A stretch of DNA of 64,000 nt, from assembly GCF_000382045.1 (NCBI RefSeq), contig NZ_KB907456.1, positions 1-64,000 of the forward strand, read 5' to 3'. This stretch comes from Variovorax atrisoli 110B (lineage in GTDB: Bacteria > Pseudomonadota > Gammaproteobacteria > Burkholderiales > Burkholderiaceae_C). The translations under genes were made by a program, and so were the position numbers. A model generated the notes under the pieces. That model was given only the letters and a program-made list of their open reading frames with translations. It was not told where the DNA came from and searched no databases. Position 1 is the stretch's first letter. The number at the start of each line of letters is the position of its first letter. This document shows, in pieces, positions 39,992-48,245 of the stretch.

Positions 39992-40648
39992 ATGGCCAAA
40001 CCCGTACTCACCATCAGCAGCAAGAACTACGGCGCCTGGGCGCTGCGCGGCTGGCTGATGTGCAGGCTGGCGGGGCTGGACTTCAGCGAGAAGGTGATTC
40101 CGCCCGACGACCCGGCCATGAAGGCCGAGATGCTGCTGCTGTCTTCGTCGATGCTGGTGCCCTCGCTGCAGCACGGCAGCGTGAAGGTGTGGGACACGCT
40201 GGCCATCGGCGAATACCTCAACGAGATCAAGCCCAAGGCCGGCCTGCTGCCCGCCGATGTCGCCGCTCGCGCCCATTGCAGGGCCATCTGCGGCGAGATG
40301 CATTCGGGCTTCGCCTCGATGCGCGGCGCGCTGCCGATGAACATCAAGGCCCATTTCAAGAACTTCAAGGTGTGGTCGCGCGCGCAGGCCGACATCGACC
40401 GCATCGTCGCCATCTGGCGCGAGTGCCTCAAGGCCTATGGCGGCCCCTTTCTCTTCGGCTCCCAGCCCGGCATGGCCGACGCGATGTACGCGCCGGTGGT
40501 CACGCGCTTCCTGAGCTACGACGTGGCGCTCGACAGCGTCTGCGCCGCGTACTGCAAGCGGGTGATGGAGCTGCCCGCCATGAAGGAATGGGTGGCGGCC
40601 GCGAAGCAGGAACCCGACGAGATCGACGAGCTCGACGCGGAATTCTGA
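39992..40648 (+). CDS. Glutathione S-transferase-family protein
   Basis: A 218-aa GST. The thioredoxin-like N-terminal domain (TISSKNYGAWALRGWL, then VPSLQHGSVKVWDTLAIGEYL with the cis-proline) is followed by an all-helical C-terminal domain (GGPFLFGSQPGMADAMYAP). SSKNYGAWALR is the pattern of the YfcF/maleylacetoacetate-isomerase-like subgroup. AAGGAG lies eight bases before the ATG. Function in conjugation or isomerisation is not specified by sequence. Confidence 0.88.
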   Translation: MAKPVLTISSKNYGAWALRGWLMCRLAGLDFSEKVIPPDDPAMKAEMLLLSSSMLVPSLQHGSVKVWDTLAIGEYLNEIKPKAGLLPADVAARAHCRAICGEMHSGFASMRGALPMNIKAHFKNFKVWSRAQADIDRIVAIWRECLKAYGGPFLFGSQPGMADAMYAPVVTRFLSYDVALDSVCAAYCKRVMELPAMKEWVAAAKQEPDEIDELDAEF

Positions 40649-40658
40649 ACAGCGCGCC

Positions 40659-41486
40659 TCATGGACTTGCCGGGGGCGGCCCGAAGCCCGCCTGCGCTAG
40701 CCTGCGCTCGATGTTCTGCGCGGCCTGCTGCAGGTCGCCCAGATGGGCCGACACGATCTCCCGCTCGCTCTTCACCACCGGCAGCCAGGCGCAGCTGAGG
40801 CAGCCCAACACCCGCTCGCCCTGGCGCAGCGGCACCGAGATCGCGCCGAAGCGGTCGGGCGAATCCATGCTGGTCGAGGTCGGGTCGCGCGCCACGTAGC
40901 CGAGGTCGCGCGCATGCGCCACCATGCGGCGGATGTTTTCGGGGCGCCGCGCGCTGCGGTCGAAGTCGTTGGGCGAACGCGCCAGCGCGGAGAGGATCTC
41001 CCGGCGCTCGTCTTCCGGGCAGAACGAGAGATAGCAGCGCCCCAGCGAGGACAGCAGCATCGGCGGGCGGAAGCCCAGCGCACGGTAGTTGACCGCCAGC
41101 CCGTTGCGCGGCCTGTCGGTGTCGAGGATGAGCATGGCCGTGCCGTCGCGCACGCCCAGGTCGATGGGCCATGGCACCACGCGCTGCAGCGTGGCGCGCG
41201 CGGGCGCCGCCAGTGCCGACAGGCGCGTGCGCCACGCCGCCACAGCCCCCGACTGACCCGTGGCCGAGGTGGGCACGTAGCGCCGGTCGTGTTCGCTGCG
41301 CTCGGCCCAGCCCGCCTGCTGCAGCGTCTTGAGGATGCGCAGCAGCGTGGCCTTCGACAGGCCCGTCTGCCGGTGCAGCTCCTGCAGCGTCACGGCCGAG
41401 GAGCGCTGGATGGCCAGCATCACATCGAGCCCGCGGCGCAATGCATCGATGGATTTCACGCTCTGCGCGCCCGTGGTGTCCGACAT
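40659..41486 (-). CDS. IclR-family regulator
   Basis: A 275-aa IclR regulator with an N-terminal winged helix (about 10-75, SIDALRRGLDVMLAIQ, LQELHRQTGLSKATLLRILK) and a GAF-like effector domain ending with SVPLRQGERVLGCLS. The start MSDTTGA is supported by the family alignment; the longer frame would include the operator. It is divergent from the Bug/Rieske genes, which it should control. Confidence 0.9.
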   Translation of the reverse strand: MSDTTGAQSVKSIDALRRGLDVMLAIQRSSAVTLQELHRQTGLSKATLLRILKTLQQAGWAERSEHDRRYVPTSATGQSGAVAAWRTRLSALAAPARATLQRVVPWPIDLGVRDGTAMLILDTDRPRNGLAVNYRALGFRPPMLLSSLGRCYLSFCPEDERREILSALARSPNDFDRSARRPENIRRMVAHARDLGYVARDPTSTSMDSPDRFGAISVPLRQGERVLGCLSCAWLPVVKSEREIVSAHLGDLQQAAQNIERRLAQAGFGPPPASP

Positions 41487-41504
41487 GCCGGTCTCCGGAA
41501 AAGG

Positions 41505-41517
41505 TTCACTGAGTGAA
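41505..41517. promoter_or_regulatory. Palindrome, candidate IclR operator
   Basis: TTCACTGAGTGAA, a perfect 6-1-6 palindrome, lies 18 bp upstream of the IclR gene start in the 109-bp divergent gap. AT-rich ACTATATCTT follows toward the Bug gene. Confidence 0.55.
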
Positions 41518-41595
41518 ACTATATCTTCTGGCTTCGCGGCCCCGTTCCTACAGTGCGGACGACACCAACGTCGTCCCACCGAGAAGGAAAAGAGC

Positions 41596-42582
41596 ATGTT
41601 GTTTCACCCGCGAAACGCGGCCCGAGCCGCTGCAGCAGCCGTTCTTTCGCTATGCGCCGTGACCGCGGCCATGGCGCAGTCCTGGCCGTCGAAGCCGATC
41701 ACCATCGTCGTCGCCTATCCGGCCGGCGGCGACACCGACGCCATTGCGCGCACCTATGCCGAGAAGCTGTCGCAGCGCACCGGCCAGCCGGTGCTGATCG
41801 ACAACCGGCCCGGCGCGAGCGGGATGATCGGCAACGCCTGGGTCGCGAAGGCGCCGGCCGACGGCTACACGCTGCTGTTCACGCCCAGCACCTTTCCCAT
41901 CGCGCAGCATGTGCTGAAGGCCGGCCCCGGCGTGGCGCACGACGTGGTGAAGGACTTCACCCCCATCGTCAAGACCGGCAACATCCCGCTGCTGCTGGTG
42001 ACCGCGCCGGTGACAGGCATCCGCAGCGTCGCGCAGCTCGTGGCCGGCGCGAAGGCGGGCAAGGCGCTGAGCTACGGCACGCCGGGCGCGGGCTCGCCGA
42101 TGCACATCGCGGGCGAGCTCTTCAACAAGGACGCGGGCATCGCAGCCACGCACGCGCCGTACCGCGGCGTGGCGCCGGTGGTCAACGACGTGCTCGGCGG
42201 CCATGTCGCCGTGGGCTGGATCACGCCGGGCGCGGTGGCGAGCCACATCGCGGCGGGCAAGCTGGTGCCGCTCGGCGTGGCGGAGCGCCAGCGCACGAAG
42301 CTGATGCCCGAGGTGCCCACCTTCATCGAGCTGGGCTTCAAGGATGTGGACGTGAGCGCATGGATGGGCCTGCTCGGCCCGAAGGCGATGTCGCCGGACG
42401 TCGTGCAGGCGATCAACAGGCACTTCAACGAGATCCTGAAGATGCCCGACGTGCAGGCAAGGATGGCCGCGCTCGGCATCGAACCCGTGGGCGGCGCGCC
42501 CGCGGTGCTGGCGCAGCAGATTTCAGACGACGACCAGCGCTTCGGCAGGCTGGTGCGCGAGTTCGGCATCCGCGCCGACTGA
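41596..42582 (+). CDS. Bug/TctC-family periplasmic solute-binding protein 3
   Basis: A 328-aa binding protein with a signal peptide (ARAAAAAVLSLCAVTAAMA, cleavage near residue 27) and motifs PITIVVAYPAGGDTD, DNRPGASG and APADGYTLL. AAGGAAAAGAG precedes the ATG. It is first in an operon with a Rieske oxygenase, so the ligand is probably the aromatic (or aromatic ether) compound attacked by that enzyme; inference from context. No membrane subunits are present nearby. Confidence 0.92.
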   Translation: MLFHPRNAARAAAAAVLSLCAVTAAMAQSWPSKPITIVVAYPAGGDTDAIARTYAEKLSQRTGQPVLIDNRPGASGMIGNAWVAKAPADGYTLLFTPSTFPIAQHVLKAGPGVAHDVVKDFTPIVKTGNIPLLLVTAPVTGIRSVAQLVAGAKAGKALSYGTPGAGSPMHIAGELFNKDAGIAATHAPYRGVAPVVNDVLGGHVAVGWITPGAVASHIAAGKLVPLGVAERQRTKLMPEVPTFIELGFKDVDVSAWMGLLGPKAMSPDVVQAINRHFNEILKMPDVQARMAALGIEPVGGAPAVLAQQISDDDQRFGRLVREFGIRAD

Positions 42583-42616
42583 AGAAGACAAGCGACACGG
42601 AACAAGGAGACTGCGC

Positions 42617-43969
42617 ATGTTGAGCGAAGAAAAGAACCGCCTGCTGACCGAAGTGGGCCCCGGCAAGCCGATGGGCGACTACCTGCGCCGCTACTGGCAC
42701 CCGATCGCGGGCGCCAGCGAGTTTGACGACAAGGCGGTGAAGCCGCTTCGCATCCTGGGCGAGGACCTGGTGCTCTACAAGGACCTGAGCGGCAACTACG
42801 GCCTGGTCGACCGCCGCTGCCCGCACCGCAACGCCGACATGTCCTACGGCTACGTCGAGCAGTGCGGCCTGCGCTGCAGCTACCACGGCTGGCAGTACGA
42901 CCAGAGCGGCCAGTGCGTGCACCAGCCCTTCGAGGAAACGCTGGACCCCGGCGCACGCATGCGCAGGAACACGAGGATCAAGGCCTACCCGGTGCAGGAG
43001 AAGGCCGGCCTGCTGTGGGCGTACATGGGCCCGCAGCCCGCGCCTCTTTTGCCCGACTGGGAACTCTTCAACTGCGCGAACGGCTTCGCGCAGGCGGTGT
43101 TCGCCGAGATCCCCTGCAACTGGTTCCAGTGCCAGGAGAACTCCATCGACCCGGTGCACTTCGAGTGGACCCACAACAACTGGACCACGCGCCTGCAGGG
43201 CGACGAAGGGCCGTACGTGCCCACGCACCTCAAGCTGGCATTCGAGGAGTTCGAGCACGGCTTCGTCTACAAGCGCCTGCGCGGCGGCGAGCGCGAGGAC
43301 AACGTGATGTGGACCACCGGCCGCGTCACGCTGTGGCCCAACGGCTTCTTCCTGGGCCATCACTTCGAATGGCGCGTGCCCATCGACGACCACAACACGC
43401 TGAGCGTGCTGTGGGTGCTGAGCCGCGTGCCCAGCGAGCAGGAGCCCTACGTGCAGGAGCGAATCCCGTCGTGGTACGGACCGATCAAGGACCCGGTGAC
43501 GGGCCGCTGGATCACCAGCCACGTCGCCAACCAGGACTTCGTGGTGTGGGTGGGGCAGGGCACCGTCACCGACCGCACGCGCGAGAAGCTGGGGCAGAGC
43601 GACAAGGGCATCGTGATGATGCGGCGCCGCTTCTTCGAGGAGCTCGAGGCGATGCAGGCCGATCCGGCGCACGAGCCCAAGGGGCTGATCCGAGATCCGG
43701 AGAAGAACCGCAATGTGTTTCTGCCCTCGGCATGCCGCGACGAGATGATCAACGGCCTGCCGCGCAAGGAGCTGGCGGCACATCCGCTGCTGGGGCCGTA
43801 CCTGAAGGACTTCTTCGGCCAGGCCGGGCAGCCCGACGAGGTGCGCGCGGCCTACGAGAAGGCCATCGGGCAGAAGGTGGAGGGCGCCACCTTCTTCAAG
43901 GTGCATGGCGCCGGCATCGAGGAAGAGGCCCGGGAAGAGTTTCGGAAAGAGGCGCGGGAAGAGGTCTAG
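42617..43969 (+). CDS. Rieske non-heme iron oxygenase, large subunit
   Basis: A 450-aa ring-hydroxylating oxygenase alpha subunit. The Rieske [2Fe-2S] ligands are C68 and H70 (RRCPHRNAD) and C87 and H90 (LRCSYHGW). The mononuclear iron site is seen as NSIDPVHFEWTH (H181, H186). The size and the YLRRYWHPIAGASEF start place it near phthalate/vanillate-demethylase-like single-component oxygenases that need a separate reductase; none is encoded next to it. The highly charged C-terminus (EEEAREEFRKEAREEV) is unusual. Substrate unknown; the following dioxygenase-like gene suggests a catechol-type product. Confidence 0.92.
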   Translation: MLSEEKNRLLTEVGPGKPMGDYLRRYWHPIAGASEFDDKAVKPLRILGEDLVLYKDLSGNYGLVDRRCPHRNADMSYGYVEQCGLRCSYHGWQYDQSGQCVHQPFEETLDPGARMRRNTRIKAYPVQEKAGLLWAYMGPQPAPLLPDWELFNCANGFAQAVFAEIPCNWFQCQENSIDPVHFEWTHNNWTTRLQGDEGPYVPTHLKLAFEEFEHGFVYKRLRGGEREDNVMWTTGRVTLWPNGFFLGHHFEWRVPIDDHNTLSVLWVLSRVPSEQEPYVQERIPSWYGPIKDPVTGRWITSHVANQDFVVWVGQGTVTDRTREKLGQSDKGIVMMRRRFFEELEAMQADPAHEPKGLIRDPEKNRNVFLPSACRDEMINGLPRKELAAHPLLGPYLKDFFGQAGQPDEVRAAYEKAIGQKVEGATFFKVHGAGIEEEAREEFRKEAREEV

Positions 43970-44313
43970 CGCCGGAACATTCGCAGGTCGAGCTCGCTTT
44001 CCTCGCCCAGCCACATCGCGTGCATCGTGTGGTCGGCGAGGTCGTCGCCGGTCACGCCATGCACGAACACGTCGAGCCCGTCGCGGTTGGCTTCGAGCCA
44101 GCCGATGACCTGGTCGAACTCGGCGGCGTCGAAGGCGAGCTGGCAGCTCCAGTGCGGATGGGGGCCCACAAGCCGCTCGTGCACGCGGCCGACCACCACC
44201 ATCAGCTCGCGGCCCGCGCGTTCGCAGAGGGCCTTGGCCTGCGCGAGCGTGTCGGGGCCGAAATAGACGTGGGCGTGGTACTGGGCGTAGAGGTTTTCTG
44301 GACGGCGGGGCAT
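43966..44313 (-). CDS. DOPA 4,5-dioxygenase-like protein
   Basis: A 115-aa protein of the DOPA-dioxygenase family, small extradiol-type enzymes that cleave catechols. Conserved histidines are seen in YHAHVYFG, GPHPHWSCQLAF and FVHGVTGDDLADHTMHAMWLG. It is convergent with the Rieske gene and overlaps it by 4 bp, so the two are not one transcript. A role in ring cleavage of a catechol is plausible but the natural substrate of bacterial members is generally unknown. Confidence 0.85.
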   Translation of the reverse strand: MPRRPENLYAQYHAHVYFGPDTLAQAKALCERAGRELMVVVGRVHERLVGPHPHWSCQLAFDAAEFDQVIGWLEANRDGLDVFVHGVTGDDLADHTMHAMWLGEESELDLRMFRR

Positions 44314-44320
44314 GGTGCGC

Positions 44321-44950
44321 TCATTGTGATCCCGTTCGCGCTCCGAGGCTGAAGCGCCCGCTGTAGCGGAACACGTCGCCCAGCCAGCGGTGGCGCAGCA
44401 GCATCTTCATGGTGAAGCGGTCTGCGTCGGCGGGGTCGGGCCGCTCCTCGACGTAGGCGGTGCCGAGCAAGAGCCCGAGCGGCAGCGGAACGCGCAGCCC
44501 CGCGACTCGCCAGACATAGCCCAGGTCGCGGAACACCAGCGCGCCTTCTTCGGCGCTCACCGCGAGGCGCATGCCGATGCCGAAGCGCACGTACTCGATC
44601 ACCTCGCTGCCCCGGGCCGCATCGTGTTCCATGTGCGAGCGGAAATGGAAGGCCGCCCTGCCGGGGAAGCGGAAGACGCGGTCCCAGTGGAGCGTGGCGG
44701 CGTCGGGGCGGCAGCGGTAGTGCACCTCGATGGGCACTTCCTTGCCCTGGTGCGGCACCAGCGCGCCGAACAGCCGCCCGAAGGGCATCAGCAGCGCGGC
44801 CCAGGGCGCGTGCCAGACCTCGTCCATGGTGCCGCGCACGCAGACGTGATCGTCGGAGAAGGGCCTCATCACATAGTGGCGGCGGATGACCTCGCCCAGC
44901 GGGTCCCACGCGGGGCCGAGCGCCTGCCGGAAGACGGGTTGCACCGTCAT
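44321..44950 (-). CDS. DUF4166-domain protein
   Basis: A 209-aa protein matching DUF4166: FRQALGPAWDPLGEVIRRHY at the start, VHYRCRPDAATLHWDRVFRFPG in the middle and LGYVWRVAGLRVPLPLGLLLG near the end. No catalytic motif is recognised. The ATG overlaps the stop of the SRPBCC membrane protein gene (ATGA), so both are probably made together. Last gene of the GbsR-controlled operon. Confidence 0.75.
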   Translation of the reverse strand: MTVQPVFRQALGPAWDPLGEVIRRHYVMRPFSDDHVCVRGTMDEVWHAPWAALLMPFGRLFGALVPHQGKEVPIEVHYRCRPDAATLHWDRVFRFPGRAAFHFRSHMEHDAARGSEVIEYVRFGIGMRLAVSAEEGALVFRDLGYVWRVAGLRVPLPLGLLLGTAYVEERPDPADADRFTMKMLLRHRWLGDVFRYSGRFSLGARTGSQ

Positions 44951-46008
44951 CGAACGGCCGCAGTCGCCGTGGCTTCGGCGCGCGCCTTGTAGAAACGCAG
45001 GATGTTCTCCGAAGCATCGTTGAGCAGCAGGTGCATGACGCGGTCGGCATACCAGTTGAAGCTGGTGCTCAGCCGCCACGACACCGCCACGCGCAGCTCG
45101 GTGCCGCCGTCGCGCGGCGTCAGCGTGTAGGTGGCGTCGCGCAGGTCGAAGTACTGGCCGCCGATCATCACGTGGTCGTCGAGTGCGCCGGCCGGGAAGG
45201 AGTCGGGCGAGAAGCGGAAGCGCCACTTCAGCAGCCGGTTGGGCTCCCACTCGGTGATGACCTCCTCGAAGTGCACGTTCTTCTGCCACTGCACCTGGCG
45301 CACGCGGCCCTCGGGCGTGTCGACGGTCACGCCCGACACCGGCATTGGCACGCCGATGCGGTAGGCCCAGGCGTCACCGACTTCGGCGGGGCGGATGTCG
45401 CGCGCTGCGTTGAGCTCGTGCCACACACGCTCGGGCGGCGCGGCGATGAAGAGTGCGCGCGAGGTGTCCGAGTAGCGGTCGGGGTTGGGCAGTTGGGGCT
45501 CGATGGCGCCCAGCACCAGTGGCAGCATCGCGAAGCTGTAGACGGCCTGCTTCGGCCAGTTGGTGACGCGGCACACGATGCCCATCGCCAGGCCGCCCAC
45601 GCTGCCCATGGTGGCGAAGAGCGGAACGATGACGATGGCGCAGATCAGCCCCTCGATGAACACCAGCAGCGTGCCCCCGACGAAGAGCGAAGTCGCCACC
45701 CACGGCGCCCAGATGTAGTAGCCCCAGCTGCGGCGCTCGATGCGCTCGGCCATGTACACCGTGACCGCGCCGCACACGGCGGGCACGAAGTAAACGAAGG
45801 AAGCCAGCATGGCCGAGTAGGGCTTGCCGGGCGCGCTGCTGAAGAACAGGCGCAGCACGAGCGCGACCGCCGCGCCGATGGCCATCGGCCAGAACCAGCC
45901 GAAGGGCATGCCGCGAACAGGCCTGGGCTGTGCTTCTTCGTTCGGCACGGGCTGCGGCTGGACGGGGGGCAGCTCGGCGAGCCTGCTGTCTTCGGAGTCG
46001 TTCTGCAT
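44947..46008 (-). CDS. Membrane protein with C-terminal SRPBCC (START-like) domain
   Basis: A 353-aa protein. The N-terminal half has about four hydrophobic helices (about 37-57, 66-88, 103-135 and 143-170). The C-terminal half (about 185-345) is a polyketide-cyclase/SRPBCC-type lipid-binding fold: SRALFIAAPPERVWHELNAAR, WEPNRLLKWRF and GGTELRVAVSWRL. Such domains bind hydrophobic ligands. The membrane fusion is unusual. It shares the operon with a methyltransferase, a DCC thioredoxin-like protein and DUF4166. Function unknown. Confidence 0.75.
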   Translation of the reverse strand: MQNDSEDSRLAELPPVQPQPVPNEEAQPRPVRGMPFGWFWPMAIGAAVALVLRLFFSSAPGKPYSAMLASFVYFVPAVCGAVTVYMAERIERRSWGYYIWAPWVATSLFVGGTLLVFIEGLICAIVIVPLFATMGSVGGLAMGIVCRVTNWPKQAVYSFAMLPLVLGAIEPQLPNPDRYSDTSRALFIAAPPERVWHELNAARDIRPAEVGDAWAYRIGVPMPVSGVTVDTPEGRVRQVQWQKNVHFEEVITEWEPNRLLKWRFRFSPDSFPAGALDDHVMIGGQYFDLRDATYTLTPRDGGTELRVAVSWRLSTSFNWYADRVMHLLLNDASENILRFYKARAEATATAAVR

Positions 46009-46064
46009 GGAAGGCTCTTCTCCTCTGTCTGTACGTCTGTCTTGTTTGTGTTGCTGTCGGGCCC

Positions 46065-47012
46065 TCAGTCGGCGCGGCGGGTGGCGGTGACGATGCAGTA
46101 GTCGAAGTCGCGCCAGAACATGCCCAGCGCCAGGGCGCAGTAGCTCGCCACGATGTGCTTGCGCCGCCATGGGCTGAGCCTGCCGCGTGCCTTCCAGAGC
46201 TCGGCCAGCGTGAAGCGGGTGGCCAGCACCGGGATGTGCAGCGCGCTCGGCGCCACGCGCCAGCGCAGCGACTTCACCTCGACATCCTCGAAGCCATGGG
46301 CATGCAGCGCAGCCACGAAGTCTTCGCGCACGGCCAGCGTGGGCACGGCCCAACTGTCGGCCCACAGGCGGTGCAGCCAGCCAGCGATGCCGCCGGGCTT
46401 GCGTCGAAGCAGGAAGCCGTCGACCACCGCGAGGCGCGCGCCGGGCTTCAGCAGGCGCCCAGCTTCGCGGGCGAAGTCGGCCTTGTCGGTGCCGGCGGCA
46501 TAGCAGGCGCTTTCGAGCGCCCATGCGCCGTCGGCCTGGGCGGCGGGCAGGCCGGTGCGGGTGTAGTCGGCCTCGATGTGGGCCATGCGGTGTGCCACGC
46601 CCGCGGCGGCGTCGAGCTTCGCGGCGATGCGGTTCTGCACGGCCACGTTGGTCACGGTGACGGCATAGAGCGATGCATGGTCGCCGACCAGCGTGCGCGC
46701 GGTGGCGCCGGCGCCGCAGCCCATGTCGATCACGCAGCGGTGGATGTCGCCGCCCGAGAGTGCGTCGTCGATGCGCAGCGCACGGCCGACCATGCGGTTC
46801 ATCTCGACCAGCATGCCTTCGCGGCGCAGCGGATTCAGGCCCGCGCGCCAGAAGCCGAAGTGCATGTTGTAGCTGGGGCTCCAGGCGCTGTAGTCGGTTG
46901 CTACCTCGGTGAAGTAGTCCTGGGTGTCTTCGGGGGTGAGAGTGTTCTCGGAGTGGCTGCGCGCGCGAGTCTCGTGCGGCAGGCGGAAGTCGGGCTGGAA
47001 GACGGTCGGCAT
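46065..47012 (-). CDS. SAM-dependent methyltransferase (class I)
   Basis: A 315-aa methyltransferase. The SAM-binding motif VIDMGCGAGATAR lies near residue 94, motif II-like IEADYTRTGLP near 147 and the post-motif LLKPGARLAVVDGF near 190. The early YFTEVATDYSAWSPSYNMHFGFW resembles tocopherol/sterol-type C-methyltransferases and mycolic-acid-like enzymes that act on lipophilic substrates. Good ribosome site (GAGGGA). Second gene of the operon that starts with the DCC gene. Confidence 0.85.
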   Translation of the reverse strand: MPTVFQPDFRLPHETRARSHSENTLTPEDTQDYFTEVATDYSAWSPSYNMHFGFWRAGLNPLRREGMLVEMNRMVGRALRIDDALSGGDIHRCVIDMGCGAGATARTLVGDHASLYAVTVTNVAVQNRIAAKLDAAAGVAHRMAHIEADYTRTGLPAAQADGAWALESACYAAGTDKADFAREAGRLLKPGARLAVVDGFLLRRKPGGIAGWLHRLWADSWAVPTLAVREDFVAALHAHGFEDVEVKSLRWRVAPSALHIPVLATRFTLAELWKARGRLSPWRRKHIVASYCALALGMFWRDFDYCIVTATRRAD

Positions 47013-47041
47013 GGCGGTTCCCTCGGGTGGTCGTTTCTTCT

Positions 47042-47464
47042 TCAGATGCGGCAGTTGCCGTCATTGCAGGACGGCGCGACGCGCCCCGCCAGCCTCGCGG
47101 CCAGCCAGCGCGGAATGCGATAGCGGTTGCGCGCCAGCAGCGCATAGGCGCGATCGGCCAGCGGCGCGACCAGCGGCAGGTCGAGCAGCACGCCGCCGCT
47201 GGACAGGCCCACCGCCGCGCGGCAGATGCGGATCGCCGGCACGCCGACGTGCACACGGCCTTCGGCGTCGACGACATGGATGGCGGCCATCAGCGTCTCG
47301 CGCGGTGCAGGGCCGCTTGTGAAATCGGCTGGCGAGCAGTCGACCAGATTCAGCCGGCCCGCCGTGTCGCGTGCCTTGAGCGCGCCCATTTCGGCGGAGC
47401 AGATCGCGCAGCTCGCATCGAAATAGATCGTCAGAGGGGGGACTGGAACGGCGGTGCGGCTCAT
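47042..47464 (-). CDS. DCC-family thiol-disulfide-like protein (DUF393)
   Basis: A 140-aa protein of the DCC family. The redox-like motif IYFDASCAICSAEM has D16-x2-C19-x2-C22. A later PLVAPLADRAYALLARNRYRI segment is typical of the group. The start MSRTAVP has AAGGAA five bases upstream; an in-frame ATG ten codons earlier lies inside the operator palindrome. First gene of the operon running left to DUF4166. Confidence 0.82.
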   Translation of the reverse strand: MSRTAVPVPPLTIYFDASCAICSAEMGALKARDTAGRLNLVDCSPADFTSGPAPRETLMAAIHVVDAEGRVHVGVPAIRICRAAVGLSSGGVLLDLPLVAPLADRAYALLARNRYRIPRWLAARLAGRVAPSCNDGNCRI

Positions 47465-47483
47465 GTTGTTCCTTGTTATCGAT

Positions 47484-47503
47484 ATTTCTGTCAAAACAGA
47501 AAT
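47484..47503. promoter_or_regulatory. GbsR-type operator copy A, upstream of the DCC operon
   Basis: ATTTCTGT-CAAA-ACAGAAAT, a perfect 8-4-8 inverted repeat, lies 20 bp upstream of the DCC start. It is the same sequence (one spacer base different) as copy B at 48146-48165. The shared site upstream of both the regulator and the operon is strong evidence for an operator. Confidence 0.78.
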
Positions 47504-47524
47504 TTACGGGCAAAAAAAGAGACC

Positions 47525-48121
47525 TCAGATCATGGGAAGGCTGGCGTGGTGCGCGTCCGGGTCTTCGCCCTTGCCCGCGCCCTTGCCGCCTTGCGACGAA
47601 TCGCCGCGCACGAACTTCTGCACGCTCGCGCCGAGCGTCAGCACCTTGTCGAGCGTGCCGGGCGACAGCCGCAGCATCTCGTCGGCCCAGGTGGCGAGCT
47701 TTTCCATGAGCTCCATCGTCGAGCGGATGCGGTCCTGCGCATCGGCGGGCTCCTTCTGGAAGTCGGGGCTGGCCACGAGCTCGCGCAGCACGCGCACCGT
47801 GGGGTCGAACTCGCGCTCCTTGCGCTCGCGAACGACGGTGCGGAACAGCTCCCACACGTCGACGCTGGTCTCGAAGTAGTCGCGCCGGTCGCCCAGCGTG
47901 TGGGTCACGCGGACCAGGTTCCAGGCCTGCAGCTCCTTCAAGCTGTTGCTGATGTTGGAACGGGCCACGCCGAGGGTTTCGCACAGCTCTTCGGCGTTCA
48001 TGGGCTTGCCGTGGGCGAAGAGCAGGGCATGGATCTGCGAGACGGTGCGGTTCACGCCCCACAGCGAGCCCATTTCGCCCCAGTGCAGGACGAACTTGCG
48101 TTGGATGTCGGTGAGTTCCAT
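47525..48121 (-). CDS. GbsR/MarR-type transcriptional regulator
   Basis: A 198-aa winged-helix regulator of the GbsR/CudC type. The N-terminus KFVLHWGEMGSLWGVNRTVSQIHALLFAHG and helix-turn-helix ELCETLGVARSNISNSLKELQ are diagnostic. A helical middle part and a low-complexity tail rich in G and K follow. Its stop codon lies 21 bp before operator A; operator B lies 25 bp before its own ATG. It should repress or activate both itself and the DCC operon. Ligand unknown. Confidence 0.88.
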   Translation of the reverse strand: MELTDIQRKFVLHWGEMGSLWGVNRTVSQIHALLFAHGKPMNAEELCETLGVARSNISNSLKELQAWNLVRVTHTLGDRRDYFETSVDVWELFRTVVRERKEREFDPTVRVLRELVASPDFQKEPADAQDRIRSTMELMEKLATWADEMLRLSPGTLDKVLTLGASVQKFVRGDSSQGGKGAGKGEDPDAHHASLPMI

Positions 48122-48145
48122 GCCGCCGAGTTTAGGATTCTCGAA

Positions 48146-48165
48146 ATTTCTGTCAAGACAGAAAT
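48146..48165. promoter_or_regulatory. GbsR-type operator copy B, upstream of the regulator
   Basis: ATTTCTGT-CAAG-ACAGAAAT, extended by one matching base pair on each side and two more (AATTTCTGTC/GACAGAAATT). It lies 25 bp before the regulator start, in the 124-bp gap shared with the radical SAM gene. Confidence 0.78.
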
Positions 48166-48198
48166 TAAAAATTCGGCAGCGATGGTGAATCGGTGGAA

Positions 48199-48218
48199 TA
48201 CTGTATGAATAAACAGTT
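48199..48218 (+). promoter_or_regulatory. LexA (SOS) box upstream of the radical SAM gene
   Basis: TACTGTATGAATAAACAGTT matches the LexA consensus TACTGT-N8-ACAGTA at every conserved CTG/CAG position (CTGT-N8-ACAG). It lies 27 bp before the ATG of the radical SAM gene, the usual distance for an SOS promoter. Confidence 0.8.
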
Positions 48219-48245
48219 AATCGAGTTGCCAAGGAATCGCCGACC

